This document shows positions 9,824 to 18,661 of a DNA stretch of 64,000 nt, piece by piece. Origin of the DNA: Serratia nematodiphila DZ0503SBS1 (lineage in GTDB: Bacteria > Pseudomonadota > Gammaproteobacteria > Enterobacterales > Enterobacteriaceae); NCBI RefSeq assembly GCF_000738675.1, contig NZ_JPUX01000001.1:1426001-1490000 (forward strand). Reading direction: 5' to 3'. Under the pieces are notes generated by a model. That model was not told where the DNA came from and did no database searches. It saw only the letters and a list, made by a program, of their open reading frames with translations. The position numbers and the translations under genes are program-made. Positions within the stretch are counted from its first letter, which is position 1, and every line of letters begins with the position of its first letter.

Positions 9824-10396
9824 ATGACGGAAAGAGAGAAGCTGTTAAGCGGCCTGGAATACAACAGCCGCGATGAAGAACTGCTCGCCCTGTACCATCG
9901 GGCGAGGGCGTTGACCAAAAGCCTGGGGGTGCTGGACTCGCATCAGGCGGACGAGAAAAATCGCCTGCTCGGCGAGCTGTTCGGCAACTGGGGTGAAGCG
10001 AGCTGGATCGAAACGCCATTCTGGTGCGACTACGGGCAGCATGTCCGCATCGGTAAAAACTGTTTTATCAACGTCAATGCGGTGTTCCTCGACTGCAACA
10101 CCATCACCATCGGCGACAACACGCTGATCGGCCCCAACGTACAAATCTACACGCCGAGTCATCCGCTGAAGGCCGGTGAACGCTTTACCGGTGACCCGGC
10201 TTTTCCTTTCCGCACCTCGGCGCAGCCGGTGTCTATCGGCAGCAACGTGTGGATCGGCGGCAACGTGGTGATCCTGCCGGGAGTGACCATCGGCGATGGT
10301 ACGACTATCGGTGCGGGCAGCATCGTCACCGGCGACATTCCGGCCAATGTGCTGGCGCTGGGGCAGCCGTGCCGGGTTATCCGCGCGTTGGAATAG
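9824..10396 (+). CDS. sugar O-acetyltransferase, Maa/NodL type
   Basis: Acetyl-CoA dependent O-acetyltransferase of the left-handed beta-helix hexapeptide-repeat family, 190 residues. An N-terminal Maa domain (EKLLSGLEYNSRDEELLALYHRA) precedes the hexapeptide coils, with CDYGQHV, the extended loop IYTPSHPL holding the catalytic histidine, and the C-terminal IGSNVWIGGNVVILPGVTIGDG. Met at 9824, following GGAG, gives a normal N-terminus; the frame is open to 9701. A second, more maa-like paralogue is encoded at 20903. The acceptor sugar is not identifiable. Confidence 0.88.
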   Translation: MTEREKLLSGLEYNSRDEELLALYHRARALTKSLGVLDSHQADEKNRLLGELFGNWGEASWIETPFWCDYGQHVRIGKNCFINVNAVFLDCNTITIGDNTLIGPNVQIYTPSHPLKAGERFTGDPAFPFRTSAQPVSIGSNVWIGGNVVILPGVTIGDGTTIGAGSIVTGDIPANVLALGQPCRVIRALE

Positions 10397-10426
10397 GCCG
10401 CTTAACACGAATCGGCGGCCAGCGGT

Positions 10427-10972
10427 TTATCGGCGAGTGCGGGGCAAGGGCGGAGTAGGGGGCTTCTTACGGTGCGAATCGTCGTTTGGCAACTGGCGGT
10501 CATCGGCCAAGGCCAGGCGTGCGGCCGCAAGGCGGCTCATGACGGTGCCGATTGGCACCGCCAGCACTTTCGCCGCTTCCCGGTAGGACAGCCCTTCGAC
10601 ATACACCAGAAACAGCGCGTTGCGCTGGGCCGCCGGCAACCGGCTTACGCGCCGCATCACTTCATTGAGCCAGACCGGCCGTTCACCGTTGTCCGCATCG
10701 CCAAGCTCTTCCGCCGCCATGCAGCCTTGCCCCTGACGACGATGCTGGGCGCGAACTTCATTGAGCCAAATAGAGTGCAAGATGGCAAACAACCAGCGAT
10801 CCAGGTGTGAACCGGGGGTGAATTGCGCGGCGCGCTCCAGCGCACGCACGCAGGTTGCCTGCACCAGGTCGTCGGCGACATCCCGCCGGTGCGAAAGCAC
10901 CAGCGCATAGCGCCACAGGCGGGAGAGATAGTGGCCGAGTTCATCGCGTATCGCATCGCCGCTGATAGTCAC
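10427..10972 (-). CDS. ECF-type RNA polymerase sigma factor
   Basis: A 181-residue sigma-70 family protein with only regions 2 and 4. Region 2 is seen as DVADDLVQATCVRALERA and DRWLFAILHSIWLNEVR, and region 4 as LPAAQRNALFLVYVEGLSYREAAKVL followed by the recognition helix VPIGTVMSRL. The C-terminal 25 residues are basic and proline-rich. It starts 18 bp after the stop of the secreted TPR protein gene and is probably co-transcribed with it. No anti-sigma factor with a membrane segment or zinc motif lies beside it, which is unusual for a classic ECF pair. Confidence 0.9.
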   Translation of the reverse strand: MTISGDAIRDELGHYLSRLWRYALVLSHRRDVADDLVQATCVRALERAAQFTPGSHLDRWLFAILHSIWLNEVRAQHRRQGQGCMAAEELGDADNGERPVWLNEVMRRVSRLPAAQRNALFLVYVEGLSYREAAKVLAVPIGTVMSRLAAARLALADDRQLPNDDSHRKKPPTPPLPRTRR

Positions 10973-10990
10973 CTCCGCAGGCGCGTCGGA

Positions 10991-11524
10991 TCAAGATTCC
11001 GGTTGGCGGTCGATGGCTGCCGCCAAATCTCGGTACTCCTCGCACCCGGTGCCGCACAGCGACTGGATCACCAGCAGCTGTTGGCGCGCCAGGTCGGGCC
11101 GCCCTTTCAGCATATAGGCTTCTCCCAGGTACTCGCGCACTTTGGGGTATTTCGGATCGAGGGCCACTGATTTTAAATAATAGCCGATACCCTCATCGGT
11201 GCGGCCCAGTTTGCGCGTGGCGTAGCCGCGATAATTCAGTGCGACGGCGGTGTTGGGATTTTGCAGCGTGTTGAGCATATCGATCGCTTCCTGATAACGG
11301 CCGCTTTTCGCCAGTGCATAGGCATAGTTAGTGCGGTCGGCGTCGTCGACTTTGCTGCCTTTATCCACCGTGCAGGTCTGGGTTTTACTGTCGTAAACCT
11401 GGCCTTTCGGACAGGTCGGCGGGGTTTGGCCGCTGCCGTCGCCGCCCATCGCCAGCGCCGCGCCGGAAAACAGCAGGCAGCCGGCAATGGCCGATGCCAG
11501 CAGGCGTTTAATGAAGCTGTTCAT
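10991..11524 (-). CDS. secreted tetratricopeptide-repeat protein
   Basis: A 177-residue exported protein. The Met at 11524 gives a signal peptide ending SGAALA, followed by a short Cys-containing stretch (CPKGQVYDSKTQTC) and three TPR-like helix pairs, including NYRGYATRKLGRTDEGIGYY and YLGEAYMLKGRPDLARQQL. A second Cys pair (CGTGCEEY) is near the C-terminus. No enzymatic domain. It is first in a two-gene unit with an ECF sigma factor and divergent from dusA. It might act as a periplasmic sensor or scaffold linked to that sigma factor, but this is inference from context. Confidence 0.82.
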   Translation of the reverse strand: MNSFIKRLLASAIAGCLLFSGAALAMGGDGSGQTPPTCPKGQVYDSKTQTCTVDKGSKVDDADRTNYAYALAKSGRYQEAIDMLNTLQNPNTAVALNYRGYATRKLGRTDEGIGYYLKSVALDPKYPKVREYLGEAYMLKGRPDLARQQLLVIQSLCGTGCEEYRDLAAAIDRQPES

Positions 11525-11726
11525 GGTTGTGTCCTCAAGGCAGAGGCGCCGTGCGCGCCCGCAATGAGATAACACCTGAACGAGTGAATTTATTCGCCTT
11601 ACTCCCGCTTATTTACGCCACCGGCAAGGCGGTTTTCCCAACGGCGTCGATTGTCGTTATAATAGCCGTTTGCGGCCGCGCGCCGTTCGTTGAACCCAGA
11701 CAGACTCAGGTAGCCAGTAACTCAGC

Positions 11727-12737
11727 ATGACGAAAGACAACCACGCCCCAACCTACGCCGCCAATCGCTTCTCCATCGCGCCAATGCTCGACTGGACCGA
11801 TCGTCATTGCCGTTACTTCCATCGCCTGCTGACCAAGGAAACGCTGCTGTACACCGAGATGGTGACCACCGGCGCGATCATCCACGGCAAGGGCGACTAC
11901 CTGGCCTACAGCGAAGAAGAGCATCCGGTGGCGCTACAGCTGGGCGGCAGCGATCCGGCCGCGCTGGCGCACTGCGCCAAACTGGCGGAGCAGCGCGGTT
12001 ATGACGAGATTAACCTCAACGTCGGCTGTCCATCTGATCGGGTGCAAAACGGTATGTTCGGCGCCTGCCTGATGGGGCAGGCGACGCTGGTCGCCGATTG
12101 CATCAAGGCGATGCGCGACGTCGTATCGATTCCGGTGACGGTGAAGACCCGCATCGGCATCGACGATCAGGACAGCTACGCTTTCCTGTGCGACTTTATC
12201 CAGACCGTCGCCGGGCGCGGCGAGTGCGACATGTTCACCATCCACGCCCGCAAAGCCTGGCTCTCCGGCCTCAGCCCGAAAGAGAACCGCGAAGTGCCGC
12301 CGCTGGACTACCCGCGCGTTTATCAGCTGAAGCGGGATTTCCCGGCGCTGACCATCGCCATCAACGGTGGAGTGAAAACGCTGGAAGAGGCGCAGCAGCA
12401 TCTGCAGCATCTGGACGGCGTGATGATGGGGCGCGAGGCGTACCAGAATCCGGGCATCCTGGCGCGGGTCGACAGCGAACTGTTCGGCGCGCAGACCGCG
12501 GTGCCGGACAGCGTGGCGATCGTCGAAGCGCTGTATCCGTATATCGAGCGCGAGCTGTCTAACGGCACCTATCTCGGCCACATCACCCGCCACATCCTCG
12601 GTTTGTTCCAGGGTGTGCCGGGCGCGCGCCAGTGGCGCCGTCATCTGAGCGAGAACGCCCACAAGCCGGGCGCCGATGCGCGGGTGGTGGAGCAGGCGCT
12701 GGCGTTGGTGCGCCAGCCGCGTGTCGAAATGGCGTAG
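11727..12737 (+). CDS. dusA: tRNA-dihydrouridine(20/20a) synthase
   Basis: FMN enzyme that reduces uridine 20 (and 20a) in tRNA D-loops to dihydrouridine with NADPH. The 336-residue protein begins with [17 protein letters not shown] and contains the catalytic-cysteine block [20 protein letters not shown], the phosphate-binding INGGV and the C-terminal helical domain typical of DusA. A strong -10 like TATAAT (GTTATAATAG, about 70 bp upstream) is a plausible promoter element. It is followed by pspG as in E. coli. A second family member, dusB, is at 46679. Confidence 0.96.
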   Translation: MTKDNHAPTYAANRFSIAPMLDWTDRHCRYFHRLLTKETLLYTEMVTTGAIIHGKGDYLAYSEEEHPVALQLGGSDPAALAHCAKLAEQRGYDEINLNVGCPSDRVQNGMFGACLMGQATLVADCIKAMRDVVSIPVTVKTRIGIDDQDSYAFLCDFIQTVAGRGECDMFTIHARKAWLSGLSPKENREVPPLDYPRVYQLKRDFPALTIAINGGVKTLEEAQQHLQHLDGVMMGREAYQNPGILARVDSELFGAQTAVPDSVAIVEALYPYIERELSNGTYLGHITRHILGLFQGVPGARQWRRHLSENAHKPGADARVVEQALALVRQPRVEMA

Positions 12738-12837
12738 CCGAAAAAATTTGACCAACAGTTAGTCTTTTTCACCAGGCATTCGGCGCACTGCCGGATGCCT
12801 TCCCCGTTTTTTCAATAGGTTAGCACTTCCGCCATTC

Positions 12838-12853
12838 TGGCACGCTTCTTGTA
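12838..12853 (+). promoter_or_regulatory. sigma-54 type promoter of pspG
   Basis: TGGCACG-N4-TTGTA has the GG of the -24 element and the TTG of the -12 element at the right spacing; only the -12 C is a T. It lies 40 bp upstream of the pspG start. PspG belongs to the PspF/sigma-54 regulon in E. coli, so the site fits the known control. Confidence 0.75.
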
Positions 12854-12892
12854 ATTCACTCTGCAGATACGTTGCATTGCAAAGGAGCAATC

Positions 12893-13111
12893 ATGTTGGA
12901 AATCTTCTTTCTCATTGGCTTTGTGGTGATGCTGATGGTGACCGGCATCTCGCTGCTGGGGATCTTCGCTGCGCTGTTGGCGGCGGCGGCGTTCATGTTG
13001 TTGGGCGGGTTATTCGCGGTGGTCATCAAGCTGCTGCCGTGGCTGATTTTGGCGGTGGTTGGGGTATGGATTTACCGTTCGATGCAGAAACCCCAGGTCA
13101 GGCGTTACTGA
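12893..13111 (+). CDS. pspG: phage shock protein G
   Basis: A 72-residue inner-membrane protein of the envelope-stress (phage shock) response. Two hydrophobic segments cover most of the chain, with the conserved start MLEIFFLIGFVVMLMVTG and IKLLPWLILAVVGVWIY. It ends QVRRY, shorter than E. coli PspG (80). AAGGAG just upstream supports the Met at 12893. It is unlinked from pspABC, as in E. coli, and sits behind its own sigma-54 promoter. Confidence 0.93.
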   Translation: MLEIFFLIGFVVMLMVTGISLLGIFAALLAAAAFMLLGGLFAVVIKLLPWLILAVVGVWIYRSMQKPQVRRY

Positions 13112-13259
13112 TTTTTTGCTGAATAATCAGTCAGTCGCGATGAAACTTGCATAACTGCCCGCCACGCTAATGCGGCAGCGATCACAGCTTGGCAGTTTTC
13201 CTCTGCAATGTGGCACATAAAGCGTGTTTTTTGCCGGACGGGGCTGTTAGGATGTTGAT

Positions 13260-13400
13260 CGATGCAGTGATGCGACCCATTTCATCACCGTGAGAGACAC
13301 CTAAAATTCGTGTTGCTAAAGCAACCCCTGTCTCTGGCGGACTCTGCTCTACCCCTACAAAACGCAGTAACAGAAAGGGCTCCGCAAGGAGCCCTTTTCT
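13260..13400 (+). ncRNA. candidate small structured RNA between pspG and qorA
   Basis: The 299-bp gap after pspG has no gene. It contains an extended -10 like element (TG-T-TAGGAT, 13245-13253). Downstream is a nested structure: AGAGACA (from about 13292) pairs with TGTCTCT (from about 13329), enclosing the hairpin GTTGC-TAAA-GCAAC (13312-13325). A terminator hairpin, AGGGCTCC-GCAA-GGAGCCCT followed by TTTC, ends the unit at about 13398. The same hairpin could end qorA transcripts from the other strand. This may be a small RNA or merely a long pspG 3' region. Confidence 0.3.
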
Positions 13401-13401
13401 T
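13376..13401. terminator. bidirectional terminator, pspG side and qorA
   Basis: AGGGCTCC and GGAGCCCT form an 8-bp stem with a GCAA loop, with AAA on the left and TTTTC on the right. It lies 10 bp beyond the qorA stop and faces the pspG direction as well. Confidence 0.8.
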
Positions 13402-13410
13402 TGGCTGCTA

Positions 13411-14394
13411 TCAGGGGATCAGCAGGCTGGAACCGCTGGTGCTGCGGCTTTCCAGCACCTGGTGCGCACGCTGGGCGTCGGCCAGCGCGAATTTCTGCTC
13501 GTCTCTCACCTCCACCCGAATGGCGCCGCTGCCGATCAGCGAGAACAGCTCATTGCTGGCGTACTGCAGCTCGGCGCGGTTGGTGATGTAACCGTTTAGG
13601 GAAGGGCGGGTGACGTACAGCGAGCCCTTCTGATTCAGCAGCGCCAGATCGACTCCCGTCACCGGGCCGGAGGCGTTGCCGAAGCTGACCATCAGGCCGC
13701 GCCGCTTCAGGCTGTTGAGCGAGGCCTGCCAGGTGCTTTGCCCCACTGAATCGTACACCACGCCAACCTTCTCGCCGTGCGTCAGCTCGGCCACCCGCTG
13801 GGCGATATCCTCTTTGTGGTAGTTGATGGTGGCCCAGGCGCCGGCCTGTTTCGCCAGCGCGGCCTTCTCGTCGGAGCCGACGCTGCCGATCAGGCGCGCG
13901 CCCAGCGCTTTGGCCCATTGGCAGGCGATCAGCCCAACCCCGCCGGCGGCGGCATGGAACAGGAACACTTCACCCGGTTGCACGTCGTGGGTCTGGCGCA
14001 GCAGGTAATGCACCGTCAGCCCTTTCAGGAAAGAAGCGGCGCCCTGCTCAAAGCTGAGGTTGTGCGGCAGCAGCGCCACTTTTTCTTCCGGCACATTGTG
14101 GACTTCGCTGTAGGCGCCGAGCGACGACTGCGCATACACCACCCGGTCGCCCGGTTTGATCGCGCTGACCCCGGCGCCAACCTTGACCACCACGCCGGCC
14201 GCCTCGGTGCCGAGGCCGCTCGGCAGGCTGGGCGGCGCGTACAGCCCGCTGCGCACATAGGTGTCGATGTAGTTGATGCCGATCGCTTTGTTCTCGATCT
14301 GCACTTCGCCGGCGGCGGGATCGAGCGGTGTAAAATCAACGTATTGCAAGACTTCCGGCCCGCCGGTGGCGGAAAACTGAATGCGCTTGGCCAT
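13411..14394 (-). CDS. qorA: NADPH:quinone oxidoreductase
   Basis: A 327-residue zinc-free medium-chain dehydrogenase/reductase. It has the QOR start (KRIQFSATGGPEVLQYVDF), the NADPH-binding motif AAAGGVGLIACQWAKALGA and the family signature in the GroES-like domain (GINYIDTYVRSGLY). The structural-zinc cysteines of alcohol dehydrogenases are absent. It catalyses NADPH-dependent reduction of quinones. Conserved neighbour of dnaB, transcribed away from it; their divergent promoters lie in 14395-14561. Confidence 0.94.
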   Translation of the reverse strand: MAKRIQFSATGGPEVLQYVDFTPLDPAAGEVQIENKAIGINYIDTYVRSGLYAPPSLPSGLGTEAAGVVVKVGAGVSAIKPGDRVVYAQSSLGAYSEVHNVPEEKVALLPHNLSFEQGAASFLKGLTVHYLLRQTHDVQPGEVFLFHAAAGGVGLIACQWAKALGARLIGSVGSDEKAALAKQAGAWATINYHKEDIAQRVAELTHGEKVGVVYDSVGQSTWQASLNSLKRRGLMVSFGNASGPVTGVDLALLNQKGSLYVTRPSLNGYITNRAELQYASNELFSLIGSGAIRVEVRDEQKFALADAQRAHQVLESRSTSGSSLLIP

Positions 14395-14509
14395 ATCGTT
14401 ACCTCGTTTGAGTGTCTGATTTCACCCTATTCTTTTTAGTATCGGAGATCCAGTTCACCCGTGCGGGATTCAATACCTTTTTTGCATCGGTTATGACGCA
14501 AAAATCACG

Positions 14510-14515
14510 TATACT
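14510..14515 (+). promoter_or_regulatory. candidate -10 element for dnaB
   Basis: TATACT lies 46 bp upstream of the dnaB start. The -35 region is weak, so the call rests on the -10 match and position. Confidence 0.3.
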
Positions 14516-14561
14516 CTCGCGTCAAGATCCTTCATTCGCAACCGGATAAAGACTACGTTTC

Positions 14562-15986
14562 ATGGCAGGAAAAAAACCAACCAACAAAACAAACGCGGAC
14601 GAAACCAGAGAGCGTTCCAGAGATCGTCAGATGGAAGGGCTGAAGATGCCGCCGCACTCGCTGGAGGCCGAGCAGTCGGTGTTGGGCGGTTTGATGCTGG
14701 ATAACGAGCGTTGGGACAACGTGGCGGAGCGCGTGGTCGCCAACGACTTCTTCAGCCGCCCGCATCGCCTGATCTTTTCCGAGATGCAGCGTCTGCTGGA
14801 GATGAGCAAGCCTATCGATCTCATCACCCTGTCTGAATCGCTCGAACAGAAGGGCGAGCTGGACTCGGTCGGCGGCTTTGCCTACCTGGCCGAGCTGTCG
14901 AAAAATACCCCGAGCGCCGCCAACATCGGCGCCTATGCCGACATCGTGCGCGAGCGCGCGGTGGTGCGCGAAATGATCTCGGTGGCTAACGAGATCGCCG
15001 ACGCCGGCTACGATCCGCAGGGGCGCAGCAGCGAAGACCTGCTCGATCTGGCGGAATCCCGCGTATTCCAAATCGCCGAGAACCGCGCCAGCAAAGACGA
15101 AGGCCCGAAGGGCATCGAGCGCATCCTGGAAGACACCGTATCGCGCATCGAGCAGCTGTATCAGCAGCCGCACGACGGCGTGACCGGGGTCGATACCGGC
15201 TATCAGGACCTCAACAAGAAAACCGCGGGCATGCAAAAGTCCGATCTGATCATCGTCGCCGCCCGTCCATCGATGGGGAAAACCACCTTCGCCATGAACC
15301 TGTGCGAAAACGCCGCGATGACTCAGGAAAAACCGGTGCTGATCTTCAGCCTGGAGATGCCCGGCGAACAGATCATGATGCGTATGCTGGCGTCGCTGTC
15401 GCGCGTGGATCAGACTCGCATCCGTACCGGCCAGCTCGATGACGAGGACTGGGCGCGCATTTCCAGCACCATGGGCATCCTGCTGGAGAAGCGCAACATG
15501 TACATCGACGACTCCTCTGGCCTGACGCCGACCGAAGTGCGCTCGCGCGCGCGGCGCATTTTCCGCGAGCACGACGGGCTTAGCCTGATCATGATCGACT
15601 ACCTGCAGCTGATGCGCGTGCCGGCCCTGTCCGACAACCGTACGCTGGAGATCGCCGAGATTTCGCGCTCGCTGAAGGCGCTGGCGAAAGAGCTGCAGGT
15701 GCCGGTGGTGGCGCTGTCGCAGCTGAACCGCAGCCTGGAGCAGCGCGCCGACAAACGCCCGGTCAACTCCGACCTGCGTGAATCCGGCTCTATCGAGCAG
15801 GATGCCGACCTGATTATGTTCATCTATCGTGATGAGGTGTATCACGAGAACAGCGATCTGAAAGGGATCGCGGAAATTATTATCGGTAAGCAGCGTAACG
15901 GCCCGATCGGCACCGTGCGCCTTACCTTTAACGGCCAGTGGTCGCGTTTCGATAACTACGCGGGGCCACAATACGATGACGAATAA
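14562..15986 (+). CDS. dnaB: replicative DNA helicase
   Basis: Hexameric 5'-3' helicase that unwinds the chromosome at the replication fork and binds DnaC, DnaG and the polymerase holoenzyme. 474 residues (E. coli 471). The N-terminal primase-interaction domain (PPHSLEAEQSVLGGLMLDNERWD) is followed by a RecA-type ATPase core with Walker A ARPSMGKTTFAMN, Walker B LIMIDYLQLM and the arginine-finger region RESGSIEQDADLIMFIYRDE. No intein interrupts the Walker regions. Only 17 bp separate it from alr, so the two may share a transcript. Confidence 0.98.
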   Translation: MAGKKPTNKTNADETRERSRDRQMEGLKMPPHSLEAEQSVLGGLMLDNERWDNVAERVVANDFFSRPHRLIFSEMQRLLEMSKPIDLITLSESLEQKGELDSVGGFAYLAELSKNTPSAANIGAYADIVRERAVVREMISVANEIADAGYDPQGRSSEDLLDLAESRVFQIAENRASKDEGPKGIERILEDTVSRIEQLYQQPHDGVTGVDTGYQDLNKKTAGMQKSDLIIVAARPSMGKTTFAMNLCENAAMTQEKPVLIFSLEMPGEQIMMRMLASLSRVDQTRIRTGQLDDEDWARISSTMGILLEKRNMYIDDSSGLTPTEVRSRARRIFREHDGLSLIMIDYLQLMRVPALSDNRTLEIAEISRSLKALAKELQVPVVALSQLNRSLEQRADKRPVNSDLRESGSIEQDADLIMFIYRDEVYHENSDLKGIAEIIIGKQRNGPIGTVRLTFNGQWSRFDNYAGPQYDDE

Positions 15987-16003
15987 TCAGCTAAGGAACT
16001 GAA

Positions 16004-17083
16004 ATGAAAGCGGCAACCGCTGTAATCGACCGCCGCGCTCTGCGACATAATCTGCAACAGGTGCGCCGCCAGGCGCCGCAAAGCCGCCTGATTGCCGTTG
16101 TGAAAGCAAACGCTTATGGACATGGCCTGCTGGAAACAGCACACACCCTGCAAGACGCCGACTGCTACGGCGTAGCGCGCATCGGCGAGGCGCTGATGCT
16201 GCGCTCCGGCGGCATCGTCAAACCGATCCTGCTGCTGGAAGGCTTCTTCTGTGCCGAAGACCTGCCGGTGCTGGTGGCGAACAACATCGAAACCGCGGTG
16301 CACAGCATCGAACAGCTCGAAGCGCTGGAGCAGGCCGAGCTGGCGCGTCCGGTGCCGGTGTGGATGAAGCTCGATACCGGCATGCATCGGCTGGGGGTGC
16401 GTCCCGAACAGGCGGAGGCGTTTTATCAGCGCCTGTGCGCCTGCCGCAACGTGGCGCAGCCGGTCAATATCATGAGCCACTTCAGCCGCGCCGATGAGCC
16501 GGAGTCCGACGCCACCCTGAAACAGATCGCCTGCTTCGAGCAGTTCGCGCGCGGCAAACCGGGCCAGCGCTCGGTCGCCGCCTCCGGCGGCACGCTGCTG
16601 TGGCCGGACGCCCACAACGAGTGGGTGCGCCCCGGCATCATTCTGTATGGCGTGTCGCCGTTGGATAACGGCAGCGGCGCCGAGCATGGTCTGCAGCCGG
16701 CGATGACGCTGAAATCCAGCCTGATCGCGGTGCGCGAGCACAAGGCTGGTGAAGCGGTGGGCTATGGCGGCACCTGGGTAAGTCCGCGCGATACTCGCCT
16801 TGGCGTGGTGGCGATGGGATACGGCGATGGCTACCCGCGCAGCGCGCCGACCGGCACGCCGATCCTGATTAACGGCCGCGAAGTGCCGATCGTCGGCCGG
16901 GTGTCGATGGACATGATTTCGGTCGATCTCGGGCCGGCCGCCGCCGATAAGGTAGGGGATGAAGCGGTGCTGTGGGGGCCGGCGTTGCCGGTCGAGCGTA
17001 TCGCCGTCTGTACCGGCATCAGCGCTTATGAACTGATCACCAAGCTCACGCAGCGCGTGGCGATGGAATACATCGGCGACTGA
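16004..17083 (+). CDS. alr: alanine racemase, biosynthetic
   Basis: PLP enzyme that interconverts L- and D-alanine for peptidoglycan. 359 residues as in E. coli Alr. The PLP lysine is in [10 protein letters not shown], the catalytic tyrosine region in [18 protein letters not shown], and the C-terminal domain has [16 protein letters not shown] at 16004 follows AAGGA. It is ended by a strong hairpin at 17093-17114. Confidence 0.96.
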   Translation: MKAATAVIDRRALRHNLQQVRRQAPQSRLIAVVKANAYGHGLLETAHTLQDADCYGVARIGEALMLRSGGIVKPILLLEGFFCAEDLPVLVANNIETAVHSIEQLEALEQAELARPVPVWMKLDTGMHRLGVRPEQAEAFYQRLCACRNVAQPVNIMSHFSRADEPESDATLKQIACFEQFARGKPGQRSVAASGGTLLWPDAHNEWVRPGIILYGVSPLDNGSGAEHGLQPAMTLKSSLIAVREHKAGEAVGYGGTWVSPRDTRLGVVAMGYGDGYPRSAPTGTPILINGREVPIVGRVSMDMISVDLGPAAADKVGDEAVLWGPALPVERIAVCTGISAYELITKLTQRVAMEYIGD

Positions 17084-17092
17084 TACGCCGCA

Positions 17093-17118
17093 GGGGCCGA
17101 CGCGCGTCGGCCCCGTTT
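17093..17118 (+). terminator. terminator after alr
   Basis: GGGGCCGACG and CGTCGGCCCC form a 10-bp stem followed by GTTT. The T-run is short but the stem is very stable; it sits between the convergent alr and the pheC-like gene. Confidence 0.65.
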
Positions 17119-17127
17119 CTCAGCGCG

Positions 17128-17895
17128 TTACTTCTTTACCGCCAACCACTTGTCGATAATCTTCTGATACTCGCCGGTCGCCTTGGCCAGGTGCAGCCAC
17201 TGATCCACATACAGTTTCCAGCTCAGATCGTCGCGCGGCAGCATGTAAGCCTTCTCGCCGTACTGCATCGGTTTGGTCGGATTCACCGCGCACAGCTTCG
17301 GATAGCGCTTTTGTTGGTACAACGCCTCGGAGGCGTCAGTGATCATCACGTCCGCCTTGCGATCCACCAGCTGCTGGAAAATGCTCATGTTGTCGTGCGT
17401 CAGCGTCAGTTTGGCCTTCGGCAAATAGGCGTGCACGAAGGCTTCATTGGTGCCGCCCGCCGGTTCCAGCAGGCGCACCGACGGTTTGTTGATCTGTTCT
17501 ATCGTGCGGTATTTCTTCACGTCAGTGCAGCGCACCAGCGGAATTTTGCCGTCGGTATCCAGCTTGTCGGCGAAGAACACCTGCTTTTGCCGCTCCAGCG
17601 TGACGGAGATGCCGCCCATGGCGATGTCGCACTTGCCGGAGGCGAAGTCCGGCGTCAGGGTTTTCCAGCTGGTTTTCACCCACTTCACCTTGGCGCCCAG
17701 GCTCTTCGCCAGCGATTCCGCCATATCGATGTCGATGCCTTCATAGCCGCCGTCTTCCTTGAGGAAGGTGTAGGGCTTGTAGTCGCCGGTGGTGCAGACC
17801 TCCAGGGTCTTTTGCTGCAGCACTTTGTCCAGGTGGGATTGCGCGCCGGCGCTGCCGGCGGCGAGCAGCAGCGCGAGGGGGAGTAGCTTTTTCAT
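17128..17895 (-). CDS. periplasmic cyclohexadienyl dehydratase-like protein (PheC type)
   Basis: A 255-residue exported protein with a signal peptide ending AAGSAGAQ. The fold is that of type II solute-binding proteins, and the sequence blocks TTGDYKPYTFL, GGISVTLERQKQVFF, PAGGTNEAF, IFQQLVDRKADVMITDASEA and EKAYMLPRDD closely resemble, from memory, Pseudomonas aeruginosa PheC, which converts prephenate or arogenate to phenylpyruvate or phenylalanine. The MITDASEA segment keeps a Glu where PheC has one. No ABC permease or ATPase gene is adjacent, which argues against a transport role. It is divergent from an Lrp-type gene that precedes tyrB, an aromatic aminotransferase. Alternative: a plain amino-acid-binding protein. 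Confidence 0.7.
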   Translation of the reverse strand: MKKLLPLALLLAAGSAGAQSHLDKVLQQKTLEVCTTGDYKPYTFLKEDGGYEGIDIDMAESLAKSLGAKVKWVKTSWKTLTPDFASGKCDIAMGGISVTLERQKQVFFADKLDTDGKIPLVRCTDVKKYRTIEQINKPSVRLLEPAGGTNEAFVHAYLPKAKLTLTHDNMSIFQQLVDRKADVMITDASEALYQQKRYPKLCAVNPTKPMQYGEKAYMLPRDDLSWKLYVDQWLHLAKATGEYQKIIDKWLAVKK

Positions 17896-18110
17896 CTGGC
17901 GTCCTTTTTATACATTCGTGGTTTTATGCGTTACTTCGCCGTTAATTGTCGTTTGCCTGCATGAGTTAGCCGTTTTTTATGCCGCTTACCGGCGAAAACG
18001 CCGGGCGTTGCTGCTGTACGCGATTTAAGCGCCAGGGTGTGACGTCGGCAACGGTAAAAAAACTGGTAGGCTGTAACGTCAACATTTATTAACACAGTTT
18101 ACAGGTGGCT
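17896..18110. promoter_or_regulatory. divergent promoter region, pheC-like / Lrp-type gene
   Basis: 215 bp between divergent starts. It contains AT-rich segments and TTTACA near 18097, which resembles half of a TyrR box, but no complete TGTAAA-N6-TTTACA site. Control by the adjacent Lrp-type regulator is likely from arrangement only. Confidence 0.35.
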
Positions 18111-18578
18111 ATGTACAACATTGACGATTTTGATATGAAAATCCTGACGCTGTTACAGGCCAACGGCCGTCTGACCAATCAGGAGCTGAGCGAGCTGGTG
18201 GGGCTCTCCGCTTCCCAGTGCTCACGGCGGCGCATCAGCCTGGAGCAGGCGCAGCTGATCCGCGGTTACCACGCGCGGCTGGCGCCGGAGGCGGTCGGCC
18301 TGGGGCTGGTGGGGCTGATCGAAGTCAGCCTGATCACGCACGCGCAGGAGCAGATCGACAGCTTTCATCAGATGCTGGAGGAAGTGGACGCGATCCTGGA
18401 CGCTTACAAGACCACCGGCGACGCCGATTACCTGCTCAAAGTGGCGGTGGCGGACCTGCCGGCGCTGAGCGAGTTCATCAGCCAGACGCTGTCGCCGCAC
18501 AAAAGCGTGGCGCATATCAAAACGGCGGTGGTGCTCAATCGCATCAAGGAAAACGGTTTATTGCCAGTGGCGAGATAA
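18111..18578 (+). CDS. Lrp/AsnC family transcriptional regulator
   Basis: A 155-residue feast/famine regulator. The N-terminal helix-turn-helix is DFDMKILTLLQANGRLTNQELSELVGLS-type with the recognition part LSASQCSRRRISLEQ, followed by the effector-binding RAM domain (GLIEVSLITH, VDAILDAYKTTGDADYLLKV). GTG at 18105 is in frame, but AGG at 18103-18105 is well placed for the ATG at 18111. Divergent from the pheC-like gene and 83 bp before tyrB, it probably senses an amino acid, perhaps an aromatic one, and controls its neighbours. Confidence 0.9.
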   Translation: MYNIDDFDMKILTLLQANGRLTNQELSELVGLSASQCSRRRISLEQAQLIRGYHARLAPEAVGLGLVGLIEVSLITHAQEQIDSFHQMLEEVDAILDAYKTTGDADYLLKVAVADLPALSEFISQTLSPHKSVAHIKTAVVLNRIKENGLLPVAR

Positions 18579-18661
18579 AGCTAAAACCGAATGCGCTTTT
18601 CCGTCTATATTAGGAACGTAACGCTGTGCCCAAAACCACAATAAACCAGGAGAAAAACCCC

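Noticed and set aside
17128..17895. Substrate-binding protein of an amino acid ABC transporter
   Set aside because: No permease or ATPase gene is adjacent and the sequence blocks follow PheC more closely; kept as an alternative in the feature.
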